From NCBI GenBank assembly GCA_963728535.1, contig CAVSKK010000001.1, positions 930,001-994,000 of the forward strand: DNA of 64,000 nucleotides. Direction: 5' to 3'. The translations under genes were made by a program, and so were the position numbers. The notes beneath the pieces were generated by a model. The model did no database searches, was not told where the DNA came from, and worked only from the letters and a program-made list of their open reading frames with translations. This DNA comes from VAXT01 sp963728535 (lineage in GTDB: Bacteria; Actinomycetota; Thermoleophilia; Gaiellales; Gaiellaceae). Positions 32,353 to 40,166 of this stretch are shown here, one piece after another (positions within the stretch are counted from its first letter, which is position 1; the number at the start of each line of letters is the position of its first letter).

Positions 32353-33393
32353 TTAGCCGATGTGCTTGCCCATGACCTCGACGATCGCGTTCACCTCGGC
32401 TGCGAACTGGGCGAACTCGCTCGTCGGGATCTGCTGGGGTCCGTCCGAAAGCGCGTGTTCGGGCTGCGGATGGGTCTCGACGATGATCCCGTCGGCGCCG
32501 ACGGCGACGGCGGCTCGGGCGAGGGGCAGCACGAGGTCGCGCCGCCCGGCCGCGTGCGAGGGGTCGACGATCACCGGTAGGTGCGTTTCCTTCTTGAGCA
32601 CGGCGACCGCACCCAGGTCGAGGGTGTACCGCGTCGCTGTCTCGAACGTCCTGATCCCGCGCTCGCAGAGGATGATCTGCTCGTTCCCCTCCTTGGCCAC
32701 GTACTCGGCCGCCATCAGAAGCTCCTCCACGGACGTGGAGGGCCCGCGCTTGAGCAGCACCGGCTTCGCTGCCCGGCCGACCTCGGAGAGCAGGAGGAAG
32801 TTCTGGCTGTTGCGCGCTCCGATCTGGATCACGTCCGTCGCCTCGACGACGGGCTCGACGTGGCGCGGATCCATGAGCTCGGTCACGACCGGGAGCCCGG
32901 TCTCGTCGCCTGCCTCCCGCAGGATCTCGAGCGCCTCCAGGCCGAGACCCTGGAACGTGTAGGGCGAGGTGCGCGGCTTGAACGCGCCGCCGCGAAGCAT
33001 CGTCGCGCCGGCCGCGGCCACGGTGCGGGCGGTCTCGAGCGTCTGCTCCCGGTACTCGACCGAGCATGGGCCCGCGATCAGCCCGAAAGCAGACTCGCCG
33101 ATCTGCCGGCCGCGCACGTCGATCACCGTCGGATCGGGGACGAGCTCGCGGGCGACGAGCTTGTACGGCTTCAGGATCGGGACGACCTGGTCGACGCCCG
33201 GATAGCCCTCGAGCGGCAAAGTCGCGAGCAGCTCGCGGTCGCCGATCACGCCGATCACGGTCGCGCCTCGGCCGGTCGCGACCCGGGCGTGGACGCCGGC
33301 TTCCTCGAGTCGTACGACGACATGATCGGTCTGCTCGGGCGTCGCGGCCGCGCCCATGACGATCAAAAGCTCGGGAGAGCCGTTCGTGGCCAT
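32353..33393 (-). CDS. aroF: 3-deoxy-7-phosphoheptulonate synthase (DAHP synthase)
   Basis: 346 residues of the AroA-I-beta/KDPS type. An N-terminal ferredoxin-like domain (LIVMGAAATPEQTDHVVVRL) precedes the barrel: SAFGLIAGPCSVEYREQTLE, RGGAFKPRTSPYTFQGLG, LLKRGPSTSVEELLMAAEY, VIVDPSHAAGRRDLVLPLA and ADGIIVETHPQPEHALSDGP. It catalyses the first step of the shikimate pathway from PEP and erythrose 4-phosphate. The N-terminal domain usually gives feedback regulation. It heads the aroF-tyrA-aroA run and is divergent from the chorismate mutase gene, 44 bases away. Confidence 0.96.
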   Translation of the reverse strand: MATNGSPELLIVMGAAATPEQTDHVVVRLEEAGVHARVATGRGATVIGVIGDRELLATLPLEGYPGVDQVVPILKPYKLVARELVPDPTVIDVRGRQIGESAFGLIAGPCSVEYREQTLETARTVAAAGATMLRGGAFKPRTSPYTFQGLGLEALEILREAGDETGLPVVTELMDPRHVEPVVEATDVIQIGARNSQNFLLLSEVGRAAKPVLLKRGPSTSVEELLMAAEYVAKEGNEQIILCERGIRTFETATRYTLDLGAVAVLKKETHLPVIVDPSHAAGRRDLVLPLARAAVAVGADGIIVETHPQPEHALSDGPQQIPTSEFAQFAAEVNAIVEVMGKHIG

Positions 33394-33437
33394 AGCGCGG
33401 CAAGTCTAGTTGGGGTCCTCTAGGCTCCCGGGCCTAC

Positions 33438-33728
33438 ATGGACGAGAGCACAGACCCGGTCATCCGTCAGTTCCGCGAGCAGATCTCGGACAACGACCGC
33501 GCCCTCGTCGAGGCGCTCAACAAACGCCTGCGGCTGGTGGCGCGGCTCAAGGACTACAAGGAGTCCCGCGGGGTTGGGTTCGTCGATCCAGCCCGCGAGG
33601 AGTGGATCCTCAAGGACCTGGCCCGCGCGAATCAGGGCCCCGTCTCGACGGAGGGCCTGCACGAGTTCTACGGCGCAGTCTTCGACTTGACGAAGCGCGA
33701 GGTCTCGGGAGCGGACGAGTCGGGATAA
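33438..33728 (+). CDS. aroQ: chorismate mutase, AroQ type
   Basis: 96 residues, all helical. EQISDNDRALVEALNKRLRL, VARLKDYKESRGVGFVDPAR and the final EFYGAVFDLTKRE helix follow the AroQ fold, with the active-site Arg and Lys in R-L-V-x-x-L-K-x-Y-K. It rearranges chorismate to prephenate, the substrate of TyrA encoded divergently. A stand-alone mutase next to a DAHP synthase gene suggests it may also bind that enzyme, as in mycobacteria. trpS starts 7 bases after its stop. Confidence 0.88.
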   Translation: MDESTDPVIRQFREQISDNDRALVEALNKRLRLVARLKDYKESRGVGFVDPAREEWILKDLARANQGPVSTEGLHEFYGAVFDLTKREVSGADESG

Positions 33729-33735
33729 TCGGCCC

Positions 33736-34719
33736 GTGAGGATCTTCTCGGGCATCAAGCCGACGGGCGACGCGACCTTCGGAAACTACAGCGGCGGCTT
33801 CCGCCAGTACGCGCTGACGCAGGAGCAGGGCGACGCGTTCTTCTGCATCGTCGACCTGCACGCGATCACCGTCGAGCACGACCCCAAGGAGCTGCGCTCG
33901 CGTTCGCTCGACCTCGCGGCAATGCTCTTCGCGACCGGCCTCGACCCCGACCGGTCGACCGTCTTCGTCCAGAGCCACGTCCAGGCGCATGCCGAGGCTG
34001 CCTGGCTGCTCTCGGCAGTCACGAGCTACGGGCAGCTCGGGCGGATGACCCAGTTCAAGGAGAAGGGCGAGCGACGGGACTTCGTTTCCGCCGCGCTCTT
34101 CAGCTATCCGATCCTGATGGCGGGCGACATCCTGCTCTACGAGGCCGACGCGGTCCCGATCGGGGACGACCAGCGCCAGCACCTCGAGCTCGCCCGGGAC
34201 ATCGCGGAACGCTTCAACTCGCGCTTCGGCCCCACGTTCAAGGTGCCCGAAGGCATCTACCCGGAGGTCGGAGCGCGAATCATGGACCTGCAGGAGCCCA
34301 CCGACAAGATGGGCAAGACCGATTCGAGCGAGTCGGGGACGGTCCTGATCCTCGATCCGCCCGACGTCGTGCGGAAGAAGTTCAAGACGGCCGTCACGGA
34401 CTCGGGAACCGAGGTGCGCCACGACCCCGAGGAAAAGCCCGGTGTCTCGAACCTGATCGAGATCATGGCCGTCGCCACTGGGCGGTCGATCGCCGACGTC
34501 GAGACGCAGTTCGACGGCCAGGGCTACGGCGCGCTCAAGGGCGGCGTCGCCGAGGCCGTCGTCGAGCTGCTCGCTCCGATCCAGGAGCGCTACGGGGAGC
34601 TGCGCGCCGACGAGGACGAGCTCCGGCGGCTCCTGCGCCAGGGCGCCGAGAAGGCGCGCGAAACGAGCGCGCCGACGATCGACGCCATGTACGAGCGCAT
34701 GGGCTTCGTCAGGCCCTGA
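33736..34719 (+). CDS. trpS: tryptophanyl-tRNA synthetase
   Basis: 327 residues from a GTG. IFSGIKPTGDATFGNYSGG contains the class I HIGH equivalent (T-F-G-N), FFCIVDLHAIT, YPILMAGDILLYEAD and VPIGDDQRQHLELARDIAER are TrpRS blocks, and DKMGKTDSS is the KMSKS equivalent. TrpRS proteins with KMSKS written KMGKT are known. It charges tRNA-Trp. It follows aroQ in a probable two-gene operon. The last 11 bases overlap the convergent rluB gene. Confidence 0.95.
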   Translation: MRIFSGIKPTGDATFGNYSGGFRQYALTQEQGDAFFCIVDLHAITVEHDPKELRSRSLDLAAMLFATGLDPDRSTVFVQSHVQAHAEAAWLLSAVTSYGQLGRMTQFKEKGERRDFVSAALFSYPILMAGDILLYEADAVPIGDDQRQHLELARDIAERFNSRFGPTFKVPEGIYPEVGARIMDLQEPTDKMGKTDSSESGTVLILDPPDVVRKKFKTAVTDSGTEVRHDPEEKPGVSNLIEIMAVATGRSIADVETQFDGQGYGALKGGVAEAVVELLAPIQERYGELRADEDELRRLLRQGAEKARETSAPTIDAMYERMGFVRP

Positions 34720-35401
34720 CGAGTCGGCGAAGGCTTTCCACTTCACCGGGGTTGAGCTCCCGCCATGCACCCGGCGCGAGGTCGTCCACGGTTAGTCCGG
34801 CATAGCGCGTTCGATGCAAGCGGCTGACCGGGTGGCCGACCGACTCGAGCATCCGCTTCACCTGGTGCTTGCGGCCCTCGTGGATCGAGAGCTCGACGCG
34901 CGACGGCTCGAGCCGGCGGGCCCGTGCGGGTGCGGTGGGCCCATCGTCGAGCTCGATGCCTTCGGCGAGCTTCGCGAGCGTCTCGTCTGACGGCTCGCCC
35001 TCGACCTCGGCCTCGTAGACCTTGGCCACCTGGTAGCGAGGGTGCGCGAGCCGGTGCGCGAGCTCGCCGTCGTTCGTGAGCAGGAGCGCGCCGGTCGTGT
35101 CCGCGTCGAGGCGGCCAACCGGGAGGACGCGCACCTCGTGCTCGACAAGGCCGACGACGGTTGGCCGGCCATACGGATCGCGCGCGGTCGTGACGACTCC
35201 GGGGGGCTTGTGGAGTAGCACGTACGCAAGCTCCTGGGGCACGAGAAGTCGCCCGTCGAGATCGACGACGTCGCCCTTCTCGACGAACGTGTTCAGCTCA
35301 CCGCGCACGCCGTTCACGCGCACGCGCCCGGTCTTGATCAGCTCGTCCGCCCCACGCCGCGAGGCGACACCCGTTCGGGCCAGGTACGCGTTCAGGCGCA
35401 T
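34709..35401 (-). CDS. rluB: 23S rRNA pseudouridine synthase, RluB/RsuA family
   Basis: 230 residues. An S4 RNA-binding domain covers residues 1-60 (LNAYLARTGVASRRGADELI, GRVRVNG). The catalytic domain has YVLLHKPPGVVTTARDPYGR, LPVGRLDADTTGALLLTNDG with the catalytic Asp, and HEGRKHQVKRMLESVGHPV. It isomerises a uridine of large-subunit rRNA. In many genomes rluB follows scpA-scpB; here those genes lie 1.4 kb upstream on the same strand, separated by two plus-strand genes, which looks like an insertion into an older operon. Confidence 0.94.
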   Translation of the reverse strand: MRLNAYLARTGVASRRGADELIKTGRVRVNGVRGELNTFVEKGDVVDLDGRLLVPQELAYVLLHKPPGVVTTARDPYGRPTVVGLVEHEVRVLPVGRLDADTTGALLLTNDGELAHRLAHPRYQVAKVYEAEVEGEPSDETLAKLAEGIELDDGPTAPARARRLEPSRVELSIHEGRKHQVKRMLESVGHPVSRLHRTRYAGLTVDDLAPGAWRELNPGEVESLRRLVRA

Positions 35402-35481
35402 CGTGGGATTTTCGCTTTTGTCACGGTCCCGTCACCCACGCGTGCGCATTTCCTCAGTACGATCGCATCGGGGAGGAGGTC

Positions 35482-35559
35482 ATGGGAACCGGACGCGAGG
35501 GGCGTTGCGATGGCCCCATGGCCGGGCTACAGTCGCCGCGTGCAGGACCCGCCGCGTAG
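35482..35559 (+). CDS. possible 25-residue leader ORF
   Basis: An ATG at 35482 follows a strong ribosome site, GGGAGGAGGT, and encodes about 25 residues beginning MGTGREGRCDG before a TAG inside the DUF4188 gene, in another frame. It could be a leader peptide coupled to the next start or a leftover of a longer gene. No homology is recognised, and the only support is the ribosome site. Confidence 0.25.
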   Translation: MGTGREGRCDGPMAGLQSPRAGPAA

Positions 35560-36028
35560 AACGACGGCCGACCTCTCCGCCTACCCGGACCTCGTCGTCA
35601 TCTACCTTGGCATGAGCGTCGAGGAACCACGCGGCGAGGAGACGCTCGAGCTCCTCGGGCCTCAGATCCTGGCCTCCGTCGAGGCGGAGCCCGACGGACT
35701 GCTTCTCCACGAAGAAGTCGTCTTCCCGAACGAGGATCGCCCTCATTACGGGATGCGGCAGTACTGGCGCGACTTCGATTCGCTCGAGGCCTGGGCGCGC
35801 TCGCTTCCGCACAAGGCCTGGTGGACGGACTACCTCCGAGACCGTGGCGGCACCTCTTTCTGGCACGAGACGTACTTCCGGAGAGGTGGCATCGAGTCCG
35901 CGTTCGTCGACGTGGCCGACGGCACGATCGGGCTCAACCGCATCGCACCGACCGTGCGCTCGGAAGGACCGATGTTCTCCGCCCGCCTACGAGCCGAGAA
36001 GGACCGCGAAGCCGCGAGCCAGACATAA
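35540..36028 (+). CDS. DUF4188 family protein
   Basis: 162 residues from a GTG (VQDPPRRTTADLSAYPDL). PDLVVIYLGMSVEEPRGEE, MRQYWRDFDSLEAWARSLPH, FWHETYFRRGGIESAFVD and a final Gly-Leu-Asn segment match the DUF4188 family, a ferredoxin-like alpha/beta domain related to antibiotic-biosynthesis monooxygenases. No member has a settled function that I know of. The conserved aromatic and histidine residues could bind a small hydrophobic ligand or haem. It lies 28 bases before the SDR gene on the same strand. ATG 35510 is an alternative start. Confidence 0.75.
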   Translation: MQDPPRRTTADLSAYPDLVVIYLGMSVEEPRGEETLELLGPQILASVEAEPDGLLLHEEVVFPNEDRPHYGMRQYWRDFDSLEAWARSLPHKAWWTDYLRDRGGTSFWHETYFRRGGIESAFVDVADGTIGLNRIAPTVRSEGPMFSARLRAEKDREAASQT

Positions 36029-36056
36029 GGCCACGTCGCAACGTCATGCTCTCGTA

Positions 36057-36803
36057 ATGGACGTTGCGGGAAAGACCGCAGTGGTGACCGGTGCGGGCTC
36101 TGGGATCGGCCGCGTGATCGCCCTACGCTTCGCCGGCGACGGCGCCGCAGTGGTCGTGAACGACATCGACGAGGCGGCCGGTAGCCAGACCGTGGAGGAG
36201 ATTGCCGGGCGCGGCGGCACCGCTTCGTTCATCCGCGCCGACGTGACCAGCGCGCCCGAGGTCGAAGCGATGGTCGGACAGGCGGGCGGCCTGGACATCC
36301 TCGTCAACAACGCGGGTGGTTTTCCTTACCCCGTCTTCCCCGAGGCCGAGCTCGAGCACTGGTCCAAGAGCCTCGACCTCAATCTGCGGTCGGCGATGGT
36401 CGCAACACACTTTGCGGTTCGTTCGATGGAGGCTCGCGGCGGCGGAGCGATCGTGAATATCGCCTCGTCGGCCGGTCTCGGCCTCGCGCCGCACCCCGCT
36501 CCCGAGTACGCGGTCGCCAAAGCCGGAATGATGCGTCTGACGGCGTGCCTCGCTCCTCTCGCTGAAGGTGGAATTCGCGTCAACTGCGTTTGCCCGCACA
36601 CCGTCGCCACGCCCGCAGTCCGCGGAAGGATCGCCGAGTTGCTGGCCGACGGCGAGGAGCTCCCACAGCCGCTCCAAGACGTCCTGCTCGAGCCCGACGA
36701 GGTGGCGGACGCAGTGCTCGACTTGATCCGAGACGACTCGATGGCCGGTCGTGTCGTCGTGCTCGTCGGCGGGGAGAAGCCGAAGCTGCTCGCGGCCGAA
36801 TGA
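36057..36803 (+). CDS. short-chain dehydrogenase/reductase
   Basis: 248 residues of classical SDR. AVVTGAGSGIGRVIALRFAG binds NAD(P), DILVNNAGGFPYPV is the NNAG motif, IVNIASSAGLGL carries the catalytic Ser, and PEYAVAKAGMMRL is the Y-x-x-x-K active site; VNCVCPHTVATP follows. The acidic residue after the second strand (VVNDIDEAA) favours NAD(H). ATG 36057 gives the expected N-terminus, while the longer reading to 35844 lies over the DUF4188 gene. The substrate is unknown; together with the DUF4188 gene it forms a small plus-strand block dividing rluB from scpA/scpB. Confidence 0.93.
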   Translation: MDVAGKTAVVTGAGSGIGRVIALRFAGDGAAVVVNDIDEAAGSQTVEEIAGRGGTASFIRADVTSAPEVEAMVGQAGGLDILVNNAGGFPYPVFPEAELEHWSKSLDLNLRSAMVATHFAVRSMEARGGGAIVNIASSAGLGLAPHPAPEYAVAKAGMMRLTACLAPLAEGGIRVNCVCPHTVATPAVRGRIAELLADGEELPQPLQDVLLEPDEVADAVLDLIRDDSMAGRVVVLVGGEKPKLLAAE

Positions 36804-36807
36804 GCGG

Positions 36808-37404
36808 CTAGGCCGGACGGCGCTCGGCGAGCGCCTCGAGCCGGCCGCGGAGCTCTTCCGCGTCGCCGCCCAGATCCTCCAGCCGCGGCAGCGCCCCCAG
36901 ACTCTCGAGGCCGAAGACCCGCTCGAAGAGTGGGGTCACGCGATAGCGGACGGCGCCGAGGGGCTCCCGGCCCGCCTCGGCGATGAGGCCACGCTCGGCG
37001 AGCCCTGCAACGACGGAGTCGACCGCGACGCCGCGCAACCGCGCGATCTCCGGCCGCGAGCACGGGCCCATGTACGCGATCACCGCGAGTGTCTCGAGCG
37101 CTGCAGGCGAGAGATTCCGTTCCACGGGCCGCTCGAACAGCCGGCCGCACGCCTCGGCTGCCTCGCGCGAGGCCCGGAAAGCCCACCCGCCGGCGACCTG
37201 CTCCAGCACGATCCCGCTGCGTCCCTCGCGGAAGCGCTCGCTCAACAGCCCAAGCGCTGTCTCGACCCGCTCAGCGTCGTCTGCGGTCGCCTCGGCAAGC
37301 TCGTCCACGGTCAGTGGTTGCGATGCGACGACCAGAAGCGCCTCGACCGTTCGGGCGAGCGCATCGACCGGGTTGGCCGCGATCAGGCGGAGCGGGCGCT
37401 CCAC
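36808..37404 (-). CDS. scpB: segregation and condensation protein B
   Basis: 198 residues with two winged-helix domains. ALARTVEALLVVASQPLTVD starts the first, and LSPAALETLAVIAYMGPCSR with IARLRGVAVDSVVAGLAERG is the diagnostic ScpB second domain. ScpB dimers join ScpA and bind SMC to form the chromosome-organising complex. It overlaps scpA by 22 bases. The SMC gene is not in this window. A few N-terminal residues may not be translated, because an exact start is hard to choose in the overlap. Confidence 0.95.
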   Translation of the reverse strand: MERPLRLIAANPVDALARTVEALLVVASQPLTVDELAEATADDAERVETALGLLSERFREGRSGIVLEQVAGGWAFRASREAAEACGRLFERPVERNLSPAALETLAVIAYMGPCSRPEIARLRGVAVDSVVAGLAERGLIAEAGREPLGAVRYRVTPLFERVFGLESLGALPRLEDLGGDAEELRGRLEALAERRPA

Positions 37405-38141
37405 GCTTCCACCTCCTCGACCTGCTCAACGGCCGCGCGGGCGACTCTGATCGGCGCGAACGGCGCCGCCTGCTCGAGCGAGACCTCGCCCGCACGGCGC
37501 AGCTCGAGCAACGCGAGAAACGCGACCGCCTGCTCGATCCGCGAGAGCCCGGCGACCTCGTGGTCGAAGTCAAACCGCTGACGGCGTCCGAGCACGGCGC
37601 GAAACCGGTCCAGAAACTGCGACACCGGCGGAAAGCGAAGCTCCAGGTGCGCGAGCGAGACCTCCGGGGGCTCGGCCGCAAGCACCCGCAGCGCCGCTGC
37701 CAGCGACTCGGGGTCCTGCTGCGCAATCCGTCGCTCGCCGCGCGGCGCAAGCGGAGCGGGCCCGAGCCGGAAGAACCGGTCGCGCTCGCCGGCCAACCGA
37801 TCCGCGAGCCACTCGGCCGCACCCTTGATCCGCCGGTACTCCTCGAGCCTGCGCGCCAGCTCCTCGGCGGCTTCGGAAGGCTCGAGATCGTCGAGCTCGG
37901 CTTCGCCCGCGAAGAGGCCGCGCGCCTTCAGCTCGAGCAGCGCCGAGACGAGCACGAGGAACTCCCCGCAGGCATCGAGATCGAGCTCGTCCCGTTCCGC
38001 AAGCCGCTCGACGAACGCGAGCACGATTCCTGCGACGTCGACTTCGTGGAGCGGCAGCTCCTCCCTCAGGACGAGGGTGAGCAGCAGGTCGAATGGGCCC
38101 TCGAACGCGTCGAGGTCGAGCTCGAGCTCGCGAACACTCAT
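37383..38141 (-). CDS. scpA: segregation and condensation protein A
   Basis: 252 residues. LDLDAFEGPFDLLLTLVLRE is the N-terminal ScpA hallmark that binds the SMC neck, ELLELKARGLF-type sequence (SALLELKARGLFAGEAEL) follows, and the C-terminal winged helix (AVAFLALLELRRAGEVSLEQ) binds the SMC cap. The middle is Arg/Glu-rich helix. It is the kleisin of the SMC-ScpAB condensin. It overlaps scpB and lies about 40 bases after lgt. Confidence 0.95.
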   Translation of the reverse strand: MSVRELELDLDAFEGPFDLLLTLVLREELPLHEVDVAGIVLAFVERLAERDELDLDACGEFLVLVSALLELKARGLFAGEAELDDLEPSEAAEELARRLEEYRRIKGAAEWLADRLAGERDRFFRLGPAPLAPRGERRIAQQDPESLAAALRVLAAEPPEVSLAHLELRFPPVSQFLDRFRAVLGRRQRFDFDHEVAGLSRIEQAVAFLALLELRRAGEVSLEQAAPFAPIRVARAAVEQVEEVEAWSARSA

Positions 38142-38180
38142 GCGGTCAGAACCTAACGAGAGGGCCGGACGCGGCCAGCC

Positions 38181-39053
38181 TCACGACCCGGATCGGCCTT
38201 TGGGAATCGCCATGCGTGGCCGTTTGCGCGTCTCGCCTTCGGGGCTCTGGCGCCTACGCGGCCACTTGCCGTCGAAGAACTGCCACCAGATGAAGAACCC
38301 GGTGGAGCACACGAAGACGACGAGCGAAACCCACGCGTTCAGCCGCAAGCCGCCGAACTCGTGCGCGGGGTCGATCCGAAGGAGCTCTTCGAAGAAGCGG
38401 CCGAACGTATAGAGCGAGACGTACAGCGCGAACAGCGCCGGCGCACGGATCCGGAAGCGCCAGTCGATGAGCAGAAGCACACCGACCATCGACACGTTGT
38501 AGATCAGCTCGTAAAGGAAGGTCGGCTGGAAGGTGCTGTGACCCTCGTACCCGGGAACGCGGTGCTGGACGTCGATCTCGAGCCCCCAGGGCCTGTCGGT
38601 CGGCTTGCCGTAGAGCTCCTGGTTGAACCAGTTGCCGATCCGGCCGATCCCCTGCGCGAGCAGGAGCCCTGGCGCGGCCGCATCCGCGAACTCGCTGACG
38701 CTGCGGCCCGAGCGCTTGACGACGATCGCGCCGGCGATCGAGCCGAACAGGATCCCGCCCCAGACGCCGAGACCGCCCTTCCAGACTTCGAAGATGCCCT
38801 GCCATTTCGGATCGGGCACCTCGCTCCAGCTCGTGACGTCGTGGTAGAGGCGCGCGCCGACGATCCCGAACGCAACACCCCAGACCGCCACGCGGAGGAC
38901 GAGATCCCAGTCGCCACCCCGGCGCACGTACCGAATCCCGGTCAACCCGACGCACGCCGCGATCGCGAGCAGGAGCATCAGCCCGTACATGTGCACGACG
39001 AACGGGCCCAGGTCGATCGTGCCTGTGTCCGGGGAGGGAATCGAGGCGATCAC
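38181..39053 (-). CDS. lgt: prolipoprotein diacylglyceryl transferase
   Basis: 290-residue membrane enzyme with about seven helices. The signature QGIGRIGNWFNQELYGKPTD holds the catalytic Arg and Asn region, followed by HSTFQPTFLYELIYNVSM, and LFALYVSLYTFGRFFEELLR near the end. It transfers diacylglycerol from phosphatidylglycerol to lipobox cysteines, such as that of the DUF3352 protein encoded at 24966-26429. The C-terminal tail (about 25 residues, basic) is cytoplasmic. It is transcribed towards scpA. Confidence 0.96.
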   Translation of the reverse strand: MIASIPSPDTGTIDLGPFVVHMYGLMLLLAIAACVGLTGIRYVRRGGDWDLVLRVAVWGVAFGIVGARLYHDVTSWSEVPDPKWQGIFEVWKGGLGVWGGILFGSIAGAIVVKRSGRSVSEFADAAAPGLLLAQGIGRIGNWFNQELYGKPTDRPWGLEIDVQHRVPGYEGHSTFQPTFLYELIYNVSMVGVLLLIDWRFRIRAPALFALYVSLYTFGRFFEELLRIDPAHEFGGLRLNAWVSLVVFVCSTGFFIWWQFFDGKWPRRRQSPEGETRKRPRMAIPKGRSGS

Positions 39054-39096
39054 GGGCTGTGGATTCTGCCCGTCGGAGCCCGACCCTGCATCAGGC

Positions 39097-39122
39097 GGAT
39101 GCCCGGCTCGAGCCGGGCATCC
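39097..39122. terminator. 26-base perfect hairpin between lgt and the small protein gene
   Basis: GGATGCCCGGCTC (39097-39109) and GAGCCGGGCATCC (39110-39122) are perfect 13-base complements with no spacer. The hairpin lies 25 bases after the stop of the 67-aa gene on the minus strand and before lgt. It lacks a U-tract, so it may act as a factor-assisted terminator or RNA processing site. Confidence 0.5.
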
Positions 39123-39146
39123 CGAGGTCGGCGCCGCGAGCGGCGC

Positions 39147-39350
39147 TTACAGCAGGATCTTCAGTGCGAGTTCGGGACTACAACCGCGCTCGAGGAGCTC
39201 GGTCGCGGTGTGCAGATCAACGTCTTGCCGTGCCGCAATTCGACCGGCCGCGCGGGGCTCGTACCCTGCGCGTTCGAGCTCTTCGGCACGCCACGACTGG
39301 ATACGTTCGGTCTCCGTCGGTTCTGCCAGATAGATGTCAGTTGCCGCCAC
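39147..39350 (-). CDS. conserved-looking 67-residue protein, function unknown
   Basis: Starts at GTG 39350 with AAAGGA five bases upstream and reads VAATDIYLAEPTETERIQSW, then GYEPRAAGRIAARQDVDLHT and a final GCSPELALKILL. The pattern of an R-W-R helix followed by a-x-R-x-D-V-D-L-H and G-C-x-P-x-L-A-x-x-I-L recurs, to my recollection, in small actinobacterial proteins, but none has a known role to me. It is soluble and helical. The upstream 28 residues of the ATG reading (MKCPYPPL..) lie over a palindrome and are rejected. It sits between lgt and the ECF locus. Confidence 0.65.
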   Translation of the reverse strand: MAATDIYLAEPTETERIQSWRAEELERAGYEPRAAGRIAARQDVDLHTATELLERGCSPELALKILL

Positions 39351-39402
39351 AGTGTCCTTTCTCGCCGATTGACCCCATATTCGGTGAGACGGCGTCAGCG
39401 GA

Positions 39403-39428
39403 TGTCCCCATAGTGGGGGATATGGACA
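39403..39428. promoter_or_regulatory. nested palindrome upstream of the 67-aa gene
   Basis: CCCCA-TAG-TGGGG (39406-39418) is flanked by TGTCC (39403-39407) and GGACA (39424-39428), giving two nested inverted repeats. A second CCCCATA copy is at 39373-39379. It lies 50-80 bases upstream of the 67-aa start, where an operator would be expected, and after the anti-sigma gene. No regulator is known. Confidence 0.35.
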
Positions 39429-39470
39429 TTTCACAAAGTCTTTACGCGAAAGCTGAAGAAGCGCTGATCT

Positions 39471-40166
39471 TTACTCGGCTGACCGTGCGATACGGAGTGC
39501 CTCGTCCTTCGAGAGCTCGCCCTCGAGCCGAAGGGTTACGTCGCCCTGTTGCCAGAGCAGCGTGTTCCCAGCAAGCCGGGCTGTGTCCTCGCGGAACTCG
39601 CCGTCGCGATCGAGGAACGCGAGGACGTGCGGCTCCTCGAGCCAGGCTCCGATCGACCCGACGTTGACCGGCTCGACCTTCGCGTCGGGTTCGATCAGCT
39701 TCTCGATGTAGGCGTGCCGGCCGGTGAACTCGGTGAGGAGCAGGCGCACGCTCGTCGGCGTTCCCCAGAGGAGGCTGACCTTGCCGCCGGGGACCGCGGC
39801 ACTGATGTAGACGCTGTCCGGCGCGTCGTCCGGAACGAGGAGCCACGGCGCCCGGCGGCGCGCCTCGGCGAGGGTGACCGGCCGGCCCAGATCGAGATTG
39901 CCCGCGGCCGGAGCCGGCGGCAGCTTCTCGACTCGCACGATGTTCACGCCACGGAGCCCGAGCCAGTCGAGGATCGCCGTGCGCGCCGCCGGAACCGCAA
40001 GTGCCGCGCCGATCGCGACGACGAGCACGGCGAGCGCAAGCGCGACCGGCCGGCGCCAGGAGCGCCGCTTGCCAAGCCGCTGTCGCACTGCAGTCGCGAG
40101 ATCCGGAGTCGGCGGAAACTCGACGCGTCGCCCGAGCTCGGTGAGAACGGCGTCCAGCTCAGGCAT
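39471..40166 (-). CDS. putative membrane anti-sigma factor
   Basis: 231 residues. The first 37 are cytoplasmic and basic (PELDAVLTELGRRVEFPPTP), one transmembrane helix follows (PVALALAVLVVAIGAALAVP, about residues 40-60), and the rest is an extracytoplasmic beta-rich domain (VTLAEARRRAPWLLVPDDAP, VSLLWGTPTSVRLLLTEFTG). That layout and its position directly after an ECF sigma gene, overlapping by 8 bases, suggest an anti-sigma factor sensing an envelope signal. The N-terminus lacks a clear zinc anti-sigma His/Cys motif, so the binding mode is open. Confidence 0.7.
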   Translation of the reverse strand: MPELDAVLTELGRRVEFPPTPDLATAVRQRLGKRRSWRRPVALALAVLVVAIGAALAVPAARTAILDWLGLRGVNIVRVEKLPPAPAAGNLDLGRPVTLAEARRRAPWLLVPDDAPDSVYISAAVPGGKVSLLWGTPTSVRLLLTEFTGRHAYIEKLIEPDAKVEPVNVGSIGAWLEEPHVLAFLDRDGEFREDTARLAGNTLLWQQGDVTLRLEGELSKDEALRIARSAE

